DNA of 64,000 nucleotides, from assembly GCF_016865445.1 (NCBI RefSeq), contig NZ_AP024412.1, forward strand, positions 186,001 through 250,000. The letters are read 5' to 3'. Source of the stretch: Mariniplasma anaerobium. Its GTDB lineage: Bacteria > Bacillota_I > Bacilli_A > Acholeplasmatales > Acholeplasmataceae. Positions 9,038 to 18,661 of the stretch are shown piece after piece. The notes beneath the pieces are model-generated. The model did not search any database and was not told the origin of the DNA. It saw only the letters and a list, made by a program, of their open reading frames with translations. Each line of letters begins with the position of its first letter. Position 1 is the first letter of the stretch. The translations under genes were made by a program, and so were the position numbers.

Positions 9038-11401
9038 ATGAAACAAATCATTCCAATTAATTTTTCTTGGTATGTAAAAAAACATGAAGAAAAAGACTTA
9101 AAAAAAATAGACATCAAAGACTTTGAAGTCATAGATATTCCAAATCAACCAGTAAATATAGATAACAACTTCTTTAAATTAGATGATATTCGCCAAAAGT
9201 TCACCTATGTTTACTATATACAAGATATTGATTTTAAAAATCATAAAATCATTGAACTTCTTTTTGAAGGTGTAGCAATTGAAAGTGACATTTACTTAAA
9301 TAAGACATTTGTTGGTCATCATCAAAGTGGATACACTCCTTTTAGTGTTGATATAACAAAACACATTGATCATTCTCTAGAAAAACAAGAGTTAATGGTT
9401 GTTGTTTCTGGAGAAGAAAGAAAAAACGTTCCTCCATTTGGTGGTGTCGTTGATTATTTAGGTTATGTTGGTATTTATCGCGAGGTCTATATTAATTTGT
9501 TAGATTCATCTTATATTAAAGATGTTTTTATGTACGCAAAAGACCCATTGAATAATAATCTATTAACATTTGAAGTTGAGACATCAAAAAACAAAGGTGT
9601 TTTAGATGTAGAAATTTTTGATATAGAACATAAATCTGTTATTCAAAAATCTATTTCTATTGATAATCTTAAAACATCATTTGAAATAGAAGTAAACAAT
9701 AAGAAGTTATGGTCTCTTGATAATCCTTATTTATATGAAATCGTCATCAATTATAAAGATAAAGAGGTTTATGACATATATACTCATAAATTTGGATTTA
9801 GAACATTAGAATTTAGAGCAGATGGATTTTATTTAAATAATAAGCTTAAAAAATTAATTGGGTTAAATAGACATCAAAGTTATCCATATCAAGGATACGC
9901 GATGCCAAAATCAGCACAAAAAGAAGATGCGGATATTTTAAAAAGAAATTTAGGATTAGATATTGCAAGATCATCACATTATCCTTGTTCTAAGCACTTT
10001 TTAAATCGTGCTGATGAAATAGGGCTATTAGTTTTAGAAGAGATTCCTGGATGGCAATATATAGGCAATGACATGTTTAAAGAGATCACTTACGATTCTT
10101 TAAAACGCATGATACATAGAGATAGAAACCATGCATCTATATGTTTATGGGGAGTTAGGATTAATGAATCTGCAGATGATCATGATTTCTATTCAAAAAC
10201 AAATGAGATTGCAAGATCTCTAGATCCATCTAGACAAACATGTGGGATTAGAAATTTTGATGGTAGTGAGTTTTTAGAAGATGTTTATACATATAATGAT
10301 TTTTCTCATACAGGAAATAATCCTGGTGTTAAAAAGAAATTAGATATCGCGAAAAAAGATGTTCCTTATATGATATCAGAACATAATGGACATATGTTTC
10401 CTACAAAAGCTTATGATTCAGAACCTAAAAGATTAGATCAAGCTAAAAGACATCTACAAGTTATCAATGATATGATGAATCCAAAAAGCAGAATCAGTGG
10501 ATCTATTGGATGGGTGATGAATGATTATCATACACACCCAGAGTTTGGAAGTGGAGATGGTATTTGTTATCACGGTGTAAGAGATATCTATCGCATGCCT
10601 AAAATGGCATCATATAGCTATTTATCACAAAAAGATACACCGTTTGTTTTAGAGCTTTCTTCTAATATGAATCTAGGAGAATATCCTGGTGGATTCATAG
10701 ATGAAGTGTATGTTTTTACAAACCTAGATTCAATTAAACTTTATAAAAATGATCATCTTGTAGATACATTTTATCCAGATCATAAAGCTTATCCTCATTT
10801 AGCACACCCACCAGTAATCATAAGAGATTTTGTGGGTAAAATGATGGAAGAACAAGAAAATCTTAGTGCAAAAGATGCAGAAAGATTTAAAAAGATTATT
10901 AAGAAAGTTGCAACTCAAGGTACAAATCTTTCATTAAGATATAAATTAATGATGGCATGGCTGTTAAAAAAATATAAATTAACTTTAGATGATGGTATGA
11001 AACTGTTTTATAAATATACAACCGGTTGGGGAGATAAACTTGTATCTTATAGATTTGAAGGATATAAAGAAGAGGTAAAAGTTAAAGAAATAACCAAAAC
11101 TTACGATGAATCTTTTATAGGTAAATTAAAATCTAACAAAACCGAAATGGTAATTGAGGACACATACGATACAATGAGATTTGAATTTACTTGTGAAGAC
11201 ACTAAAAACAATATTAAACAATACTCATTTGATCCTATTCAAATTGAGACTAAAGGATCTATTCAACTAATAGGACCCGCTATACAAACACTTAATTCAG
11301 GACAAATAGCTCTATGGGTTAGATCAATTAAAAAAGGTAAAGGTAGCATTAAAGTAACTCTTCGTGACCAAGTCATAGAAAAAGAGGTAATTGTTAAATG
11401 A
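9038..11401 (+). CDS. GH2 beta-glycosidase (beta-galactosidase or beta-glucuronidase)
   Basis: A 787-residue GH2 protein with a sugar-binding jelly-roll, an immunoglobulin-like domain and a TIM barrel, plus a C-terminal region. The acid/base Glu is in WGVRINESADD and the nucleophile Glu in MISEHNGHMFP. The block RSSHYPCSKHFLNRADEIG is typical of the barrel start. It has no signal peptide and is therefore cytoplasmic. Motifs alone do not separate galactosidase from glucuronidase; the operon context (alpha-galactosidase, melibiose-type transporter) favours a beta-galactoside. The next gene starts inside its stop (ATGA). Confidence 0.88.
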   Translation: MKQIIPINFSWYVKKHEEKDLKKIDIKDFEVIDIPNQPVNIDNNFFKLDDIRQKFTYVYYIQDIDFKNHKIIELLFEGVAIESDIYLNKTFVGHHQSGYTPFSVDITKHIDHSLEKQELMVVVSGEERKNVPPFGGVVDYLGYVGIYREVYINLLDSSYIKDVFMYAKDPLNNNLLTFEVETSKNKGVLDVEIFDIEHKSVIQKSISIDNLKTSFEIEVNNKKLWSLDNPYLYEIVINYKDKEVYDIYTHKFGFRTLEFRADGFYLNNKLKKLIGLNRHQSYPYQGYAMPKSAQKEDADILKRNLGLDIARSSHYPCSKHFLNRADEIGLLVLEEIPGWQYIGNDMFKEITYDSLKRMIHRDRNHASICLWGVRINESADDHDFYSKTNEIARSLDPSRQTCGIRNFDGSEFLEDVYTYNDFSHTGNNPGVKKKLDIAKKDVPYMISEHNGHMFPTKAYDSEPKRLDQAKRHLQVINDMMNPKSRISGSIGWVMNDYHTHPEFGSGDGICYHGVRDIYRMPKMASYSYLSQKDTPFVLELSSNMNLGEYPGGFIDEVYVFTNLDSIKLYKNDHLVDTFYPDHKAYPHLAHPPVIIRDFVGKMMEEQENLSAKDAERFKKIIKKVATQGTNLSLRYKLMMAWLLKKYKLTLDDGMKLFYKYTTGWGDKLVSYRFEGYKEEVKVKEITKTYDESFIGKLKSNKTEMVIEDTYDTMRFEFTCEDTKNNIKQYSFDPIQIETKGSIQLIGPAIQTLNSGQIALWVRSIKKGKGSIKVTLRDQVIEKEVIVK

Positions 11402-13728
11402 GTTTGACATTTGAACAAAAAGTACAACTGCTAGATGGACTAGACACGTGGCATACAAAACCATTTGAAGGTTTAGATAGTATGTTAATGACTGATGGAC
11501 CGCATGGCATTAGAAAACAAATAGATACGACTGATAATATAGGTGTTACTGGAAGTGTAAAAGCAACTTGTTATCCAACTGCAAGTCTTACTGCATGTTC
11601 TTTTGATCGTCTTATTATGAAAAAACTTGGAGAAAATATAGCTAAAGAAGCAATCCATCATGGAGTTCAAATGGTTTTAGGACCAGGTATCAATATTAAA
11701 AGAACGCCTTTATGCGGTAGAAACTTCGAATATATTTCAGAAGATCCATTTCTTTCAGGAGAATTAGCTGCAGCATATATTAAAGGTTCAGAAAGTATGA
11801 ATGTTGGAACTTCACTAAAGCATTTTATTTGTAATAATCAAGAAAAGAACCGCTTCACGATTGATAGTATTGTTGATGAAAGAGCGCTTCATGAAATTTA
11901 TTATAGTGGATTTAAAAGAGCTTTAAAAGAAAATCCAGCGACTATGATGATTAGTTATAATAAATTAAATGGGCAGTATCTCTCTGAAAATCCAATATTA
12001 AAAGATGTTGTAAGAAATAAATGGAATTATCAAGGTGTAGTTGTTAGTGACTGGGGTGCCATAAATAACCGAAGTGAAAGTGTTAAAATGACGTGTGATT
12101 TAGAAATGCCATCAAGTCATGGATATTGGACAAAAAAATTATTAGAAGATAGTTTAAAAGATGGTGTATTAAAACAAGAAATCTTGAATTCATCTTTAAG
12201 AGTTGAAAGCATGATTAAAAAGTATAAAAAACAAGAAAGTGTTGAAATTGATTTTAAAAAACAACATGAACTAGCACGTATGATTGCAAGAGAATCAATG
12301 GTCTTAACAAAAAATGAAGATATTCTTCCATTGAATGAAAAAGAAAATGTTGTTTTCATATCTGGTTTTTATGATCAAATGAGATATCAAGGTGGGGGTA
12401 GTTCACATGTTAACGCATCTGAAGTATCTAACATTATAGATATTGCGAGTAATTATTCTAAAAACTTAAAATGCGCAAAAGGATTTTCAATAGAAAACCA
12501 AAAAATAGACATTAAATTAGAAAAAGAAGCCTTAGAACTTGCTAATCAATCTAAAAAAGTGATTTATGCTGTTGGTGTTCCTGAGATTTTAGAAACTGAA
12601 GGTTTCGATAGAAAAACACTTGATTTACCATATAACCAAGTGGAATTATTTAAAAAATTATACCAAATCAATCAAAATATTATATTAGTTGTGATTAGTG
12701 GATCTGTTGTTAATTTAAAACCTTTTGAAAGATCTAAAGGATGTTTAATAGCATATTTAGGTGGGCAAGCTTCTTCACTAGCACTTATGGATATCTTATA
12801 TGGCAAAACAAGTCCATCTGGCAGATTAGCTGAAACTTGGATAGATGATGCGAATATGTGTAATGTTTCAATAACAGATGATAATAATGCGATATATTAT
12901 GATGAATCAATATTTGTTGGATATAGATATTATGAAACTTTTAGAAAACCTGTTAGATATCATTTTGGACATGGTCTAAGTTATGCAACTTTTATCTATA
13001 AAGACTTTTTAGTTGAAGAAGTTGATCACGAATATAAAGTAAGTGTTTCTGTTAGAAATACTGGGAAAATAGTAGCAAAAGAAGTTGTATTAGTATTTGT
13101 AGAAAATAATGAAAGTAGCGTTTATAAAGCTAAAAGAGAATTGAAAGCTTTTGATAAGGTTGAGTTAAAACCTAATGAAGTTAAAACTGTGTCATTTACA
13201 CTAACAAAAGAAGATTTTAGTTTTTACGATATCTATCAAAAAAGATTTGTTAGAGAAACGGGTGATTATCAAATCCAGATATGTAAACATTCAGGACTTA
13301 TCATAGATCAAGCAGAAATACATATCGAAGGTAAGGAAATCAAACATCCACTAGTAAGCTATAATCAATACGAGTATAATCCAATAGACTTTTCAAAAAT
13401 TTATCAAAAAGATTTACCAATGAAAAATGTTAAACGAATGAGACCATATACACTCTCAACGACTATTCGTGAAGTAGAACACACATTGATGGGTAAATTA
13501 GTAAAAATTGCGATTTCAAATACCGCAGCTAAACAAACAAAGAAAATTCAAGATCATTGGATGAAAGAAGTTATAAAAAGGTCTTTAATGGAATCACCTA
13601 TCCGTATGCTAGCTTTATTTAGTAATGAGACTCTATCGTTATATCAAGCAGAAGGTATAGTAGATATATTAAATTTAAAAATATTCAAAGGCATAAAAAA
13701 ATTAAGAACTAAATCTAAGGGAGAATGA
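11398..13728 (+). CDS. GH3 beta-glucosidase
   Basis: A 776-residue GH3 enzyme. The N-terminal barrel carries KHFICNNQEKNRF and the nucleophile Asp in VVSDWGA; the second alpha/beta domain and a fibronectin-III-like domain (HFGHGLSYATF onward) follow. The last ~110 residues are a helical basic extension beyond the usual Fn3 end. It hydrolyses beta-glucosides (beta-xylosides are possible) from the non-reducing end. There is no signal peptide. It overlaps GH2 by four bases (ATGA) and is followed by the sugar symporter, so one transcript is very likely. Confidence 0.92.
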   Translation: MSLTFEQKVQLLDGLDTWHTKPFEGLDSMLMTDGPHGIRKQIDTTDNIGVTGSVKATCYPTASLTACSFDRLIMKKLGENIAKEAIHHGVQMVLGPGINIKRTPLCGRNFEYISEDPFLSGELAAAYIKGSESMNVGTSLKHFICNNQEKNRFTIDSIVDERALHEIYYSGFKRALKENPATMMISYNKLNGQYLSENPILKDVVRNKWNYQGVVVSDWGAINNRSESVKMTCDLEMPSSHGYWTKKLLEDSLKDGVLKQEILNSSLRVESMIKKYKKQESVEIDFKKQHELARMIARESMVLTKNEDILPLNEKENVVFISGFYDQMRYQGGGSSHVNASEVSNIIDIASNYSKNLKCAKGFSIENQKIDIKLEKEALELANQSKKVIYAVGVPEILETEGFDRKTLDLPYNQVELFKKLYQINQNIILVVISGSVVNLKPFERSKGCLIAYLGGQASSLALMDILYGKTSPSGRLAETWIDDANMCNVSITDDNNAIYYDESIFVGYRYYETFRKPVRYHFGHGLSYATFIYKDFLVEEVDHEYKVSVSVRNTGKIVAKEVVLVFVENNESSVYKAKRELKAFDKVELKPNEVKTVSFTLTKEDFSFYDIYQKRFVRETGDYQIQICKHSGLIIDQAEIHIEGKEIKHPLVSYNQYEYNPIDFSKIYQKDLPMKNVKRMRPYTLSTTIREVEHTLMGKLVKIAISNTAAKQTKKIQDHWMKEVIKRSLMESPIRMLALFSNETLSLYQAEGIVDILNLKIFKGIKKLRTKSKGE

Positions 13729-13730
13729 AG

Positions 13731-15191
13731 ATGGCAACGATTCAAAAATTCGATAAAAAGTCGAAGTATGTGTATTCAACTGCAGCTATAGGAAGAGACA
13801 TGATGTATGCTTTATATTCAACATATTTGCTAGTTTTTTTAACTAACGCAGTTGGATTACCAGATTGGGAGTTAGTAGCAGTAGGGGTCATTATTGCAAT
13901 CGCTAGAGTGTGGGATGCGATCAATGATACATTCATGGGTATTATTATTGATAATACAAGAAGTAAATTTGGTAAATTTAAACCTTGGTTATTGCTTGGT
14001 GCAATAACTTCAGCAGTTGTCTTCTTTGCATTATTCCAAGATTTTGGATTGTTAGGATGGCCGTTTGTTGCAGTATTTTCGATACTTTATGTATTATCAG
14101 GGATGACGTTTACGATGAATGATATTAGTTATTGGTCAATGTATCCTACGTTTACAACTGATCCAAAAGAAAGAGAAAGCATTGGATCATTAGCGAGAAT
14201 ATTTGCTAGTTTAGGTATGTTTATTGTGATTGCATTTGTGCCTATTTTTTACCAAAATTATGCAGGTGGGCCTAGACAGGCATTCATGATATTAGCAATT
14301 GTTATAGGGCTTATATTTATAGGATCACAAGTTGCAGTTTTCTTTTTTGTTAAAGAACCAAAAAACGCAATTACTCATGTTAAACAAGAAAAAACTCAAT
14401 TTAAAAATCTATTAAAAATTATATTTAAAAATGATCAATTAGTTGTCATTATTGTTGCGATACTGTTATTTAATACAGGATATTTTATCACTACTGCATT
14501 AGGTATCTATTTCTTTGATTTCGATTTCAATCGCTATGGTGGGACAGAATTTATGATCTTTTCTGGAATTCTTGCGGTGAGTCAGTTAACGGCAATTTCA
14601 CTATTCCCATTACTCTCACGTAAGATTGGTAGAAAAAATGTGTTTACACTTGGTGTAATTTTAGTTGTTATTGGATATTTATTATTTATGAGTGTTAAAT
14701 ATATACTTCCAATGAATATGTTATTTATTGGAATCGCCGGATTAGTTTTATTTAGTGGGCAAGGGTTCATTCAAGTTCTAGTTCTGGTAATGCTTGCAGA
14801 TACTATAGAATATGGACAATGGAAATTAGGAACCAGAAATGATAGTGTTGTATTTTCTATTAATCCTTTTGTTACTAAATTAGCTACAGCATTTCAAAAT
14901 ATCGTAGTTACAATGACATTAGCTTTTTCAGGATTAAATTCAAAGGTTATTAAGCCGGTAGCTGATGCAGTCAATAGTAATCCAGATATGGAAACTGCTG
15001 AAATTAGAACCTTAATTTCAACTCTCGTTGACGATAAGATGTTAATATGGTTGAGAGTTTCTATGATTGTGCTCCCACTTATATTAATTATTGCATCTTA
15101 CATCATTTATAGATGGAAATATAAATTAGATGAAAAAATGTATAAAGAAATTACAGCAGATTTATTAAAAAGAGTTTCAGCAGAAGAATAA
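13731..15191 (+). CDS. GPH-family sugar:cation symporter (melibiose permease-like)
   Basis: A ~486-residue membrane protein with about twelve hydrophobic segments. The GPH-family signature ARVWDAINDTFMG near residue 65 is followed by KFGKFKPWLL, and the mid-protein loop and second half (LADTIEYGQWKLGTRNDS) are also family-typical. It imports glycosides with H+ or Na+. The ATG at 13731 is chosen because AAGGGAG (13717-13723) is seven bases upstream; the ATG at 13725 is too close to that site. As the only transporter of the operon it probably carries several disaccharides or glycosides that the four upstream enzymes hydrolyse inside the cell. Confidence 0.93.
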   Translation: MATIQKFDKKSKYVYSTAAIGRDMMYALYSTYLLVFLTNAVGLPDWELVAVGVIIAIARVWDAINDTFMGIIIDNTRSKFGKFKPWLLLGAITSAVVFFALFQDFGLLGWPFVAVFSILYVLSGMTFTMNDISYWSMYPTFTTDPKERESIGSLARIFASLGMFIVIAFVPIFYQNYAGGPRQAFMILAIVIGLIFIGSQVAVFFFVKEPKNAITHVKQEKTQFKNLLKIIFKNDQLVVIIVAILLFNTGYFITTALGIYFFDFDFNRYGGTEFMIFSGILAVSQLTAISLFPLLSRKIGRKNVFTLGVILVVIGYLLFMSVKYILPMNMLFIGIAGLVLFSGQGFIQVLVLVMLADTIEYGQWKLGTRNDSVVFSINPFVTKLATAFQNIVVTMTLAFSGLNSKVIKPVADAVNSNPDMETAEIRTLISTLVDDKMLIWLRVSMIVLPLILIIASYIIYRWKYKLDEKMYKEITADLLKRVSAEE

Positions 15192-15204
15192 TTAAAATAA
15201 AAAA

Positions 15205-15234
15205 AGAGGCAATCGCACGCGATTGCCTCTTTCA
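15205..15234. terminator. Bidirectional terminator between the sugar operon and hslO
   Basis: A perfect 11-bp stem, AGAGGCAATCG (15205-15215) with CGATTGCCTCT (15220-15230), has a four-base loop, an A-run upstream and a T-run downstream. It serves the plus-strand sugar operon and the convergent hslO. Confidence 0.92.
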
Positions 15235-15235
15235 T

Positions 15236-16123
15236 TTATTTTTCTTTTCGTTTGATATTTAAATCTTCTAATTCAGATTTAGTGAAATGATATTTTTCAT
15301 GACAAAAATGACATATGATTTCTGCACCTTCATCTTCATCTATAAGTTCTCTCATTGTTTGTTCATCTAAAGAACAAAGTGATCTAGCAAAACCATCTTT
15401 ACTACAATGACAAACATAACTTAAATCCTTTTTATCTAAAATTTTTGATGTGCCATCAGAAAGAAGAGAAATAATTTCTTCAGGTGTCTTTCCTTCATGA
15501 ATTAAAGTTGAAATAGGTTTTAAATTAGATATGACTGATTCTAGATGTGTAATAACTTCCTCGCTAGCGTCAGGCATAAGTTGTAAAATATATCCACCAC
15601 TAGCTAATACGCTCTGATCGGTATTGACAAGAACACCTAAGCCGATAGAAGTTGGGACTTGTTCACTTAAAGCAAAATAGTATGTGAAATCATCAGCTAT
15701 TTCTCCTGTTTGTATTTCAGAAGAAGATGTAAAAAACTCCTTCATGTTTAAATCTTTAGTAATATAGATAACACCTTTTCCTACAGCTTCACCTACATTT
15801 AATTTCCCTTTTTTAGGTCCATCGGTATATTTAATATAAACTTCAGGATTATTAATTTCTCCTCTAACCTCACCTTTCGAGTTAGCTTCTACAAGCATAG
15901 AAGAGATAGGCCCATCACCTTTGATTCTTAAGGTTATACGTTCATCTTTTTTATACATTAACCCCATCATTACAGATACGGTTAAAAATCGTCCAAATGC
16001 TGCAGTAGCGGTTGGCCATGTTTTATGGATTTGTCTAGCGTGTTCAACTAGGTTAGTTGTATGTGCTGCATATATTCTTACAGATTTATCGTAAGCGGAT
16101 GCAATTAAAGCATAATCTTTCAT
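15236..16123 (-). CDS. hslO: Redox-regulated chaperone Hsp33
   Basis: A 295-residue Hsp33. The N-terminal domain opens YALIASAYDKSVRIYAA, and the C-terminal zinc switch is complete with CHC (CxC) followed by CHFC (CxxC). The four cysteines bind zinc when reduced; oxidation to disulfides turns on holdase activity. It faces dusB across a 70-base divergent region containing two promoters. The ATG is preceded by an AAAGGAAATGAG-like site. Confidence 0.95.
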   Translation of the reverse strand: MKDYALIASAYDKSVRIYAAHTTNLVEHARQIHKTWPTATAAFGRFLTVSVMMGLMYKKDERITLRIKGDGPISSMLVEANSKGEVRGEINNPEVYIKYTDGPKKGKLNVGEAVGKGVIYITKDLNMKEFFTSSSEIQTGEIADDFTYYFALSEQVPTSIGLGVLVNTDQSVLASGGYILQLMPDASEEVITHLESVISNLKPISTLIHEGKTPEEIISLLSDGTSKILDKKDLSYVCHCSKDGFARSLCSLDEQTMRELIDEDEGAEIICHFCHEKYHFTKSELEDLNIKRKEK

Positions 16124-16148
16124 ATATTCTCATTTCCTTTTCAATGAT

Positions 16149-16157
16149 ATTGTAGCA
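16149..16157 (-). promoter_or_regulatory. Extended -10 promoter of hslO
   Basis: Minus-strand TGCTACAAT from 16157 to 16149 fits an extended -10 about 25 bases before the hslO start. No good -35 is seen. Confidence 0.45.
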
Positions 16158-16160
16158 TAA

Positions 16161-16189
16161 TTGCACTGTCTTTAAACTTATGATACAAT
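16161..16189 (+). promoter_or_regulatory. Promoter of dusB
   Basis: TTGCAC (16161-16166), 17 bases, then TACAAT (16184-16189) with TG one base upstream. The start would be near 16196, which excludes the GTG at 16197 as start codon in practice and supports the ATG at 16206. Confidence 0.7.
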
Positions 16190-16205
16190 AAATCGGGTGA
16201 ATTTT

Positions 16206-17192
16206 ATGTCATTTAAGATTAAAGATTTAGAAATTAAAAATAAAATCATACTTGCACCAATGGCTGGAGTATCAAACAGCGCTTTTCGTGTACTTGCTAG
16301 AAAATATGGTGCGGGCTTAGTTTTTGCTGAAATGGTTTCTGATAAAGGACTGCTTCATAAGAATGAAAAAACATTAAATTTACTTTATATGACGGACTAT
16401 GAAAAACCTATGGCTCAACAAATATTTGGATCAGATTTAGAAACTATGGTTGATGCCGCTGTTTATATTGATAAGCATAGCAATTGTGATGTTATCGATA
16501 TTAATATGGGATGTCCTGTTCCAAAAGTTGCAGTTAAAGCACAAGCTGGGGCATCGTTAATGAAAAATCCAGATAAAATATATGATATCGTTAAAGAAAT
16601 CGTCTCAAGAGTATCTAAACCAGTTACAGTTAAAATAAGAAGTGGTTGGGATTTTAATAGTATTAATGCAGTTGAAGTTGCAAAAAAAATTGAAGCTGCT
16701 GGTGCATCTGCAATTACAGTGCATGCAAGAACTAGATCACAAGGATATTCAGGAAAAGCTGACCTTGATGTTATTAAAAATGTTAAACAAGCTGTTAGTA
16801 TTCCTGTTATAGGTAATGGCGATGTTATTGATGGTGCGAGTGCTAAACATATGTTAGATTATACTGGATGTGATGCAGTAATGGTCGGACGTGGTGCTTT
16901 AGGTAATCCATGGATATTTAGAGAAATAGAAGCTTACTTAAAAGATGGAACAATATTAGATAAACCTACATATGAAGAAATTAAAGAAATGATGATTCTT
17001 CATTTTAAAGCTTTAATAGAATTGAAGGGTGAACATGTTGCATGTCTTGAAATGAGAAGTCATGGTCCATGGTATTTAAAAGGAATTCCTCATGCATCAA
17101 CGCTTAGAAAGCAATTGTCTCATATTAATAATGAGGATGAGTTTATTGAACAAGTGAATTATTTCTTTGATCATGATGTCATAAATCAATAA
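16206..17192 (+). CDS. dusB: tRNA-dihydrouridine synthase
   Basis: A ~328-residue Dus-family flavoenzyme with the FMN-binding barrel start LAPMAGVSNSAFR, the catalytic cysteine in INMGCPVPKV and the phosphate-binding end NGDV...GRGALGNPWIF. It reduces uridines in tRNA D-loops. The ATG at 16206 is preferred over the GTG at 16197 because the predicted transcription start is at about 16196 and GGGTGA supplies the ribosome binding site. Firmicute DusB-type is inferred from overall similarity. Confidence 0.92.
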   Translation: MSFKIKDLEIKNKIILAPMAGVSNSAFRVLARKYGAGLVFAEMVSDKGLLHKNEKTLNLLYMTDYEKPMAQQIFGSDLETMVDAAVYIDKHSNCDVIDINMGCPVPKVAVKAQAGASLMKNPDKIYDIVKEIVSRVSKPVTVKIRSGWDFNSINAVEVAKKIEAAGASAITVHARTRSQGYSGKADLDVIKNVKQAVSIPVIGNGDVIDGASAKHMLDYTGCDAVMVGRGALGNPWIFREIEAYLKDGTILDKPTYEEIKEMMILHFKALIELKGEHVACLEMRSHGPWYLKGIPHASTLRKQLSHINNEDEFIEQVNYFFDHDVINQ

Positions 17193-17197
17193 TAAAT

Positions 17198-17233
17198 AAG
17201 GATGAATGTTCTTTTGAACACTCATCCTTTTAT
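17198..17233. terminator. Bidirectional terminator between dusB and hflX
   Basis: AAGGATGAATGTTC (17198-17211) pairs with GAACACTCATCCTT (17216-17229) with one mismatch and a TTTT loop, flanked by A- and T-rich tails. It serves the two convergent genes. Confidence 0.88.
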
Positions 17234-17234
17234 T

Positions 17235-18479
17235 TTAAATATTTTGTACATATTTTTTATATTGTTTTAACTGTTCTGGAGATAATATTGTTTTTACATA
17301 AGTGCCATCATCTTCATATTTGGTTTCTAAAATTGTATTATTTTCTTTTAGAATAGAAAAAATGTTACCTTGATCAAAAGGAATTTTTAGAATGTGAATT
17401 CTATTGTCTTTATATAAATGGCCATAAATTGCATCAATTAATGAATCAATATTCTCTTTTGTTCTGTTAGATACAAAGATATAGTCTTCATCAATAGCAG
17501 GAGTAATTGTCGCGATTTCTTTTTTTGTTAAAACTAAAAGTCTTTCAACTTGATCTGCATTTATTTCTTTTAAGACTTGTCTTGTAACATCAATTTGTAA
17601 TTGATCAAAATAAGCTCCATCTACAACGTGAATTAATAAATCAGCGTGAACGACATCACTTAACGTTGATTCAAACGAACGAACTAGTTCATGAGGAAGT
17701 TTATTAACAAACCCAACAGTATCAATTAATATAAAAGGCGGGTTATTGTCTTTTTGTAATTTTTTTGCTTTTGTAGATAATGTTGCAAAAAGCATATCTT
17801 TTTCTAAGACATCTTCAGAATCATGATGAAGTGCATCGCTTAAGGAATTCATTAATGATGATTTACCAGCATTTGTATAGCCTACTAAGGCAACAACGGG
17901 AATCTGATTTTTTGCTCTACGCTTACGAGAAACTTCTTTTTCTTTTTTTATTTTTTCTAATTCACTTTGAATTTGACCGATTTCTCTTAAAATTTTTCTA
18001 CGATCTAGTTCAAGTTTTGTTTCACCAGGACCTTTAGCATTATAAGTACCCCCACCTTGTCTAGATAATGAATTACCTAAACCAATAAGACGAGGAAGTG
18101 TATAATATTTTTGTGCAAGGGCAACTTCTAATTTTGCTTCTTTAGTTTGTGCTCGAATTGCAAAAATAGACATAATCAAAAAGCTACGATCAATAACTTG
18201 GCAATCTAGATCTTTTTCTAGATTTTTTAATTGTGCTGGTGATAATGTATCATCAAATATAACGATGTCAATATCAAGTACTTCGATCATCTTTTTGATT
18301 TCTAATACTTTTCCACTACCAATATAATATTTTGGTGTAACTTTCTTTGCATTTTGGCATACTTTATCTTTTGTTTTTATGCCAAGAGCATCTGCTAGAT
18401 GCTCAAGTTCATCAAGTGATTTTAAAACGGCTTTTTCATCTTGATAAACATTTAAACCGACGAGTATTGCTTTATCCAT
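17235..18479 (-). CDS. hflX: Ribosome-associated GTPase HflX
   Basis: A 414-residue HflX. The N-terminal nucleotide-binding-like domain is followed by a glycine-rich linker (GLGNSLSRQGGGTYNAKGPG), a coiled-coil and the Obg/Era GTPase with G1 GYTNAGKS and G3 DTVGF. The ATPase-like N-domain and GTPase act together to split stalled 70S ribosomes under heat or antibiotic stress. It is preceded by AGAGG (18490-18486 region), and 78 bases upstream a 10-codon ORF with a strong ribosome binding site occupies the leader, suggesting translation-dependent control. Confidence 0.95.
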   Translation of the reverse strand: MDKAILVGLNVYQDEKAVLKSLDELEHLADALGIKTKDKVCQNAKKVTPKYYIGSGKVLEIKKMIEVLDIDIVIFDDTLSPAQLKNLEKDLDCQVIDRSFLIMSIFAIRAQTKEAKLEVALAQKYYTLPRLIGLGNSLSRQGGGTYNAKGPGETKLELDRRKILREIGQIQSELEKIKKEKEVSRKRRAKNQIPVVALVGYTNAGKSSLMNSLSDALHHDSEDVLEKDMLFATLSTKAKKLQKDNNPPFILIDTVGFVNKLPHELVRSFESTLSDVVHADLLIHVVDGAYFDQLQIDVTRQVLKEINADQVERLLVLTKKEIATITPAIDEDYIFVSNRTKENIDSLIDAIYGHLYKDNRIHILKIPFDQGNIFSILKENNTILETKYEDDGTYVKTILSPEQLKQYKKYVQNI

Positions 18480-18495
18480 AATTTACCTCTTTGTG

Positions 18496-18507
18496 TGTTA
18501 TATAACA
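18496..18507. repeat. Perfect palindrome in the hflX leader
   Basis: TGTTATATAACA is a perfect 12-bp palindrome about 17 bases upstream of the hflX start codon. It could be a small hairpin or protein site. No U-tract follows, so it is not a terminator. Confidence 0.5.
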
Positions 18508-18557
18508 AACTGCTCGTATTCGGTTACTTTTTTAAAATAATTCGAAAGAGCTTTTAA

Positions 18558-18590
18558 TTAAAGATTTGATAGTATAAGGTTAATGTTCAT
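18558..18590 (-). CDS. Possible 10-residue leader peptide upstream of hflX
   Basis: The minus strand encodes MNINLILSNL followed by TAA. Seven bases before the ATG is AAGGAGG (18604-18598), one of the best ribosome binding sites in the window, and a TTGTTA-N17-TATAAT promoter lies just upstream. The stop is 78 bases before hflX. Short leader ORFs upstream of ribosome-rescue and antibiotic-response genes often act as stalling sensors; that role here is inference. No clear terminator or antiterminator pair could be read between it and hflX. Confidence 0.5.
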   Translation of the reverse strand: MNINLILSNL

Positions 18591-18607
18591 GGTTATACCT
18601 CCTTAAA

Positions 18608-18628
18608 TTGTATACATTATATATACAA
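18608..18628. promoter_or_regulatory. Palindrome at the hflX transcription start (possible operator)
   Basis: TTGTATA (18608-18614) and TATACAA (18622-18628) form a perfect inverted repeat with a 7-base spacer. It covers the predicted start of the leftward transcript, a position where a repressor would block initiation. Confidence 0.45.
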
Positions 18629-18632
18629 ACAT

Positions 18633-18661
18633 ATTATAACCTTTTAATTTGTGTATAACAA
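18633..18661 (-). promoter_or_regulatory. Promoter of the leader peptide-hflX transcript
   Basis: Minus strand: TTGTTA (18661-18656), 17 bases, TATAAT (18638-18633). The predicted start is near 18626. A second palindrome, TTTGT/ACAAA (18648-18662), covers the -35. The gene-free stretch 18480-18793 therefore holds the hflX leader, this promoter and the fhs promoter. Confidence 0.65.
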
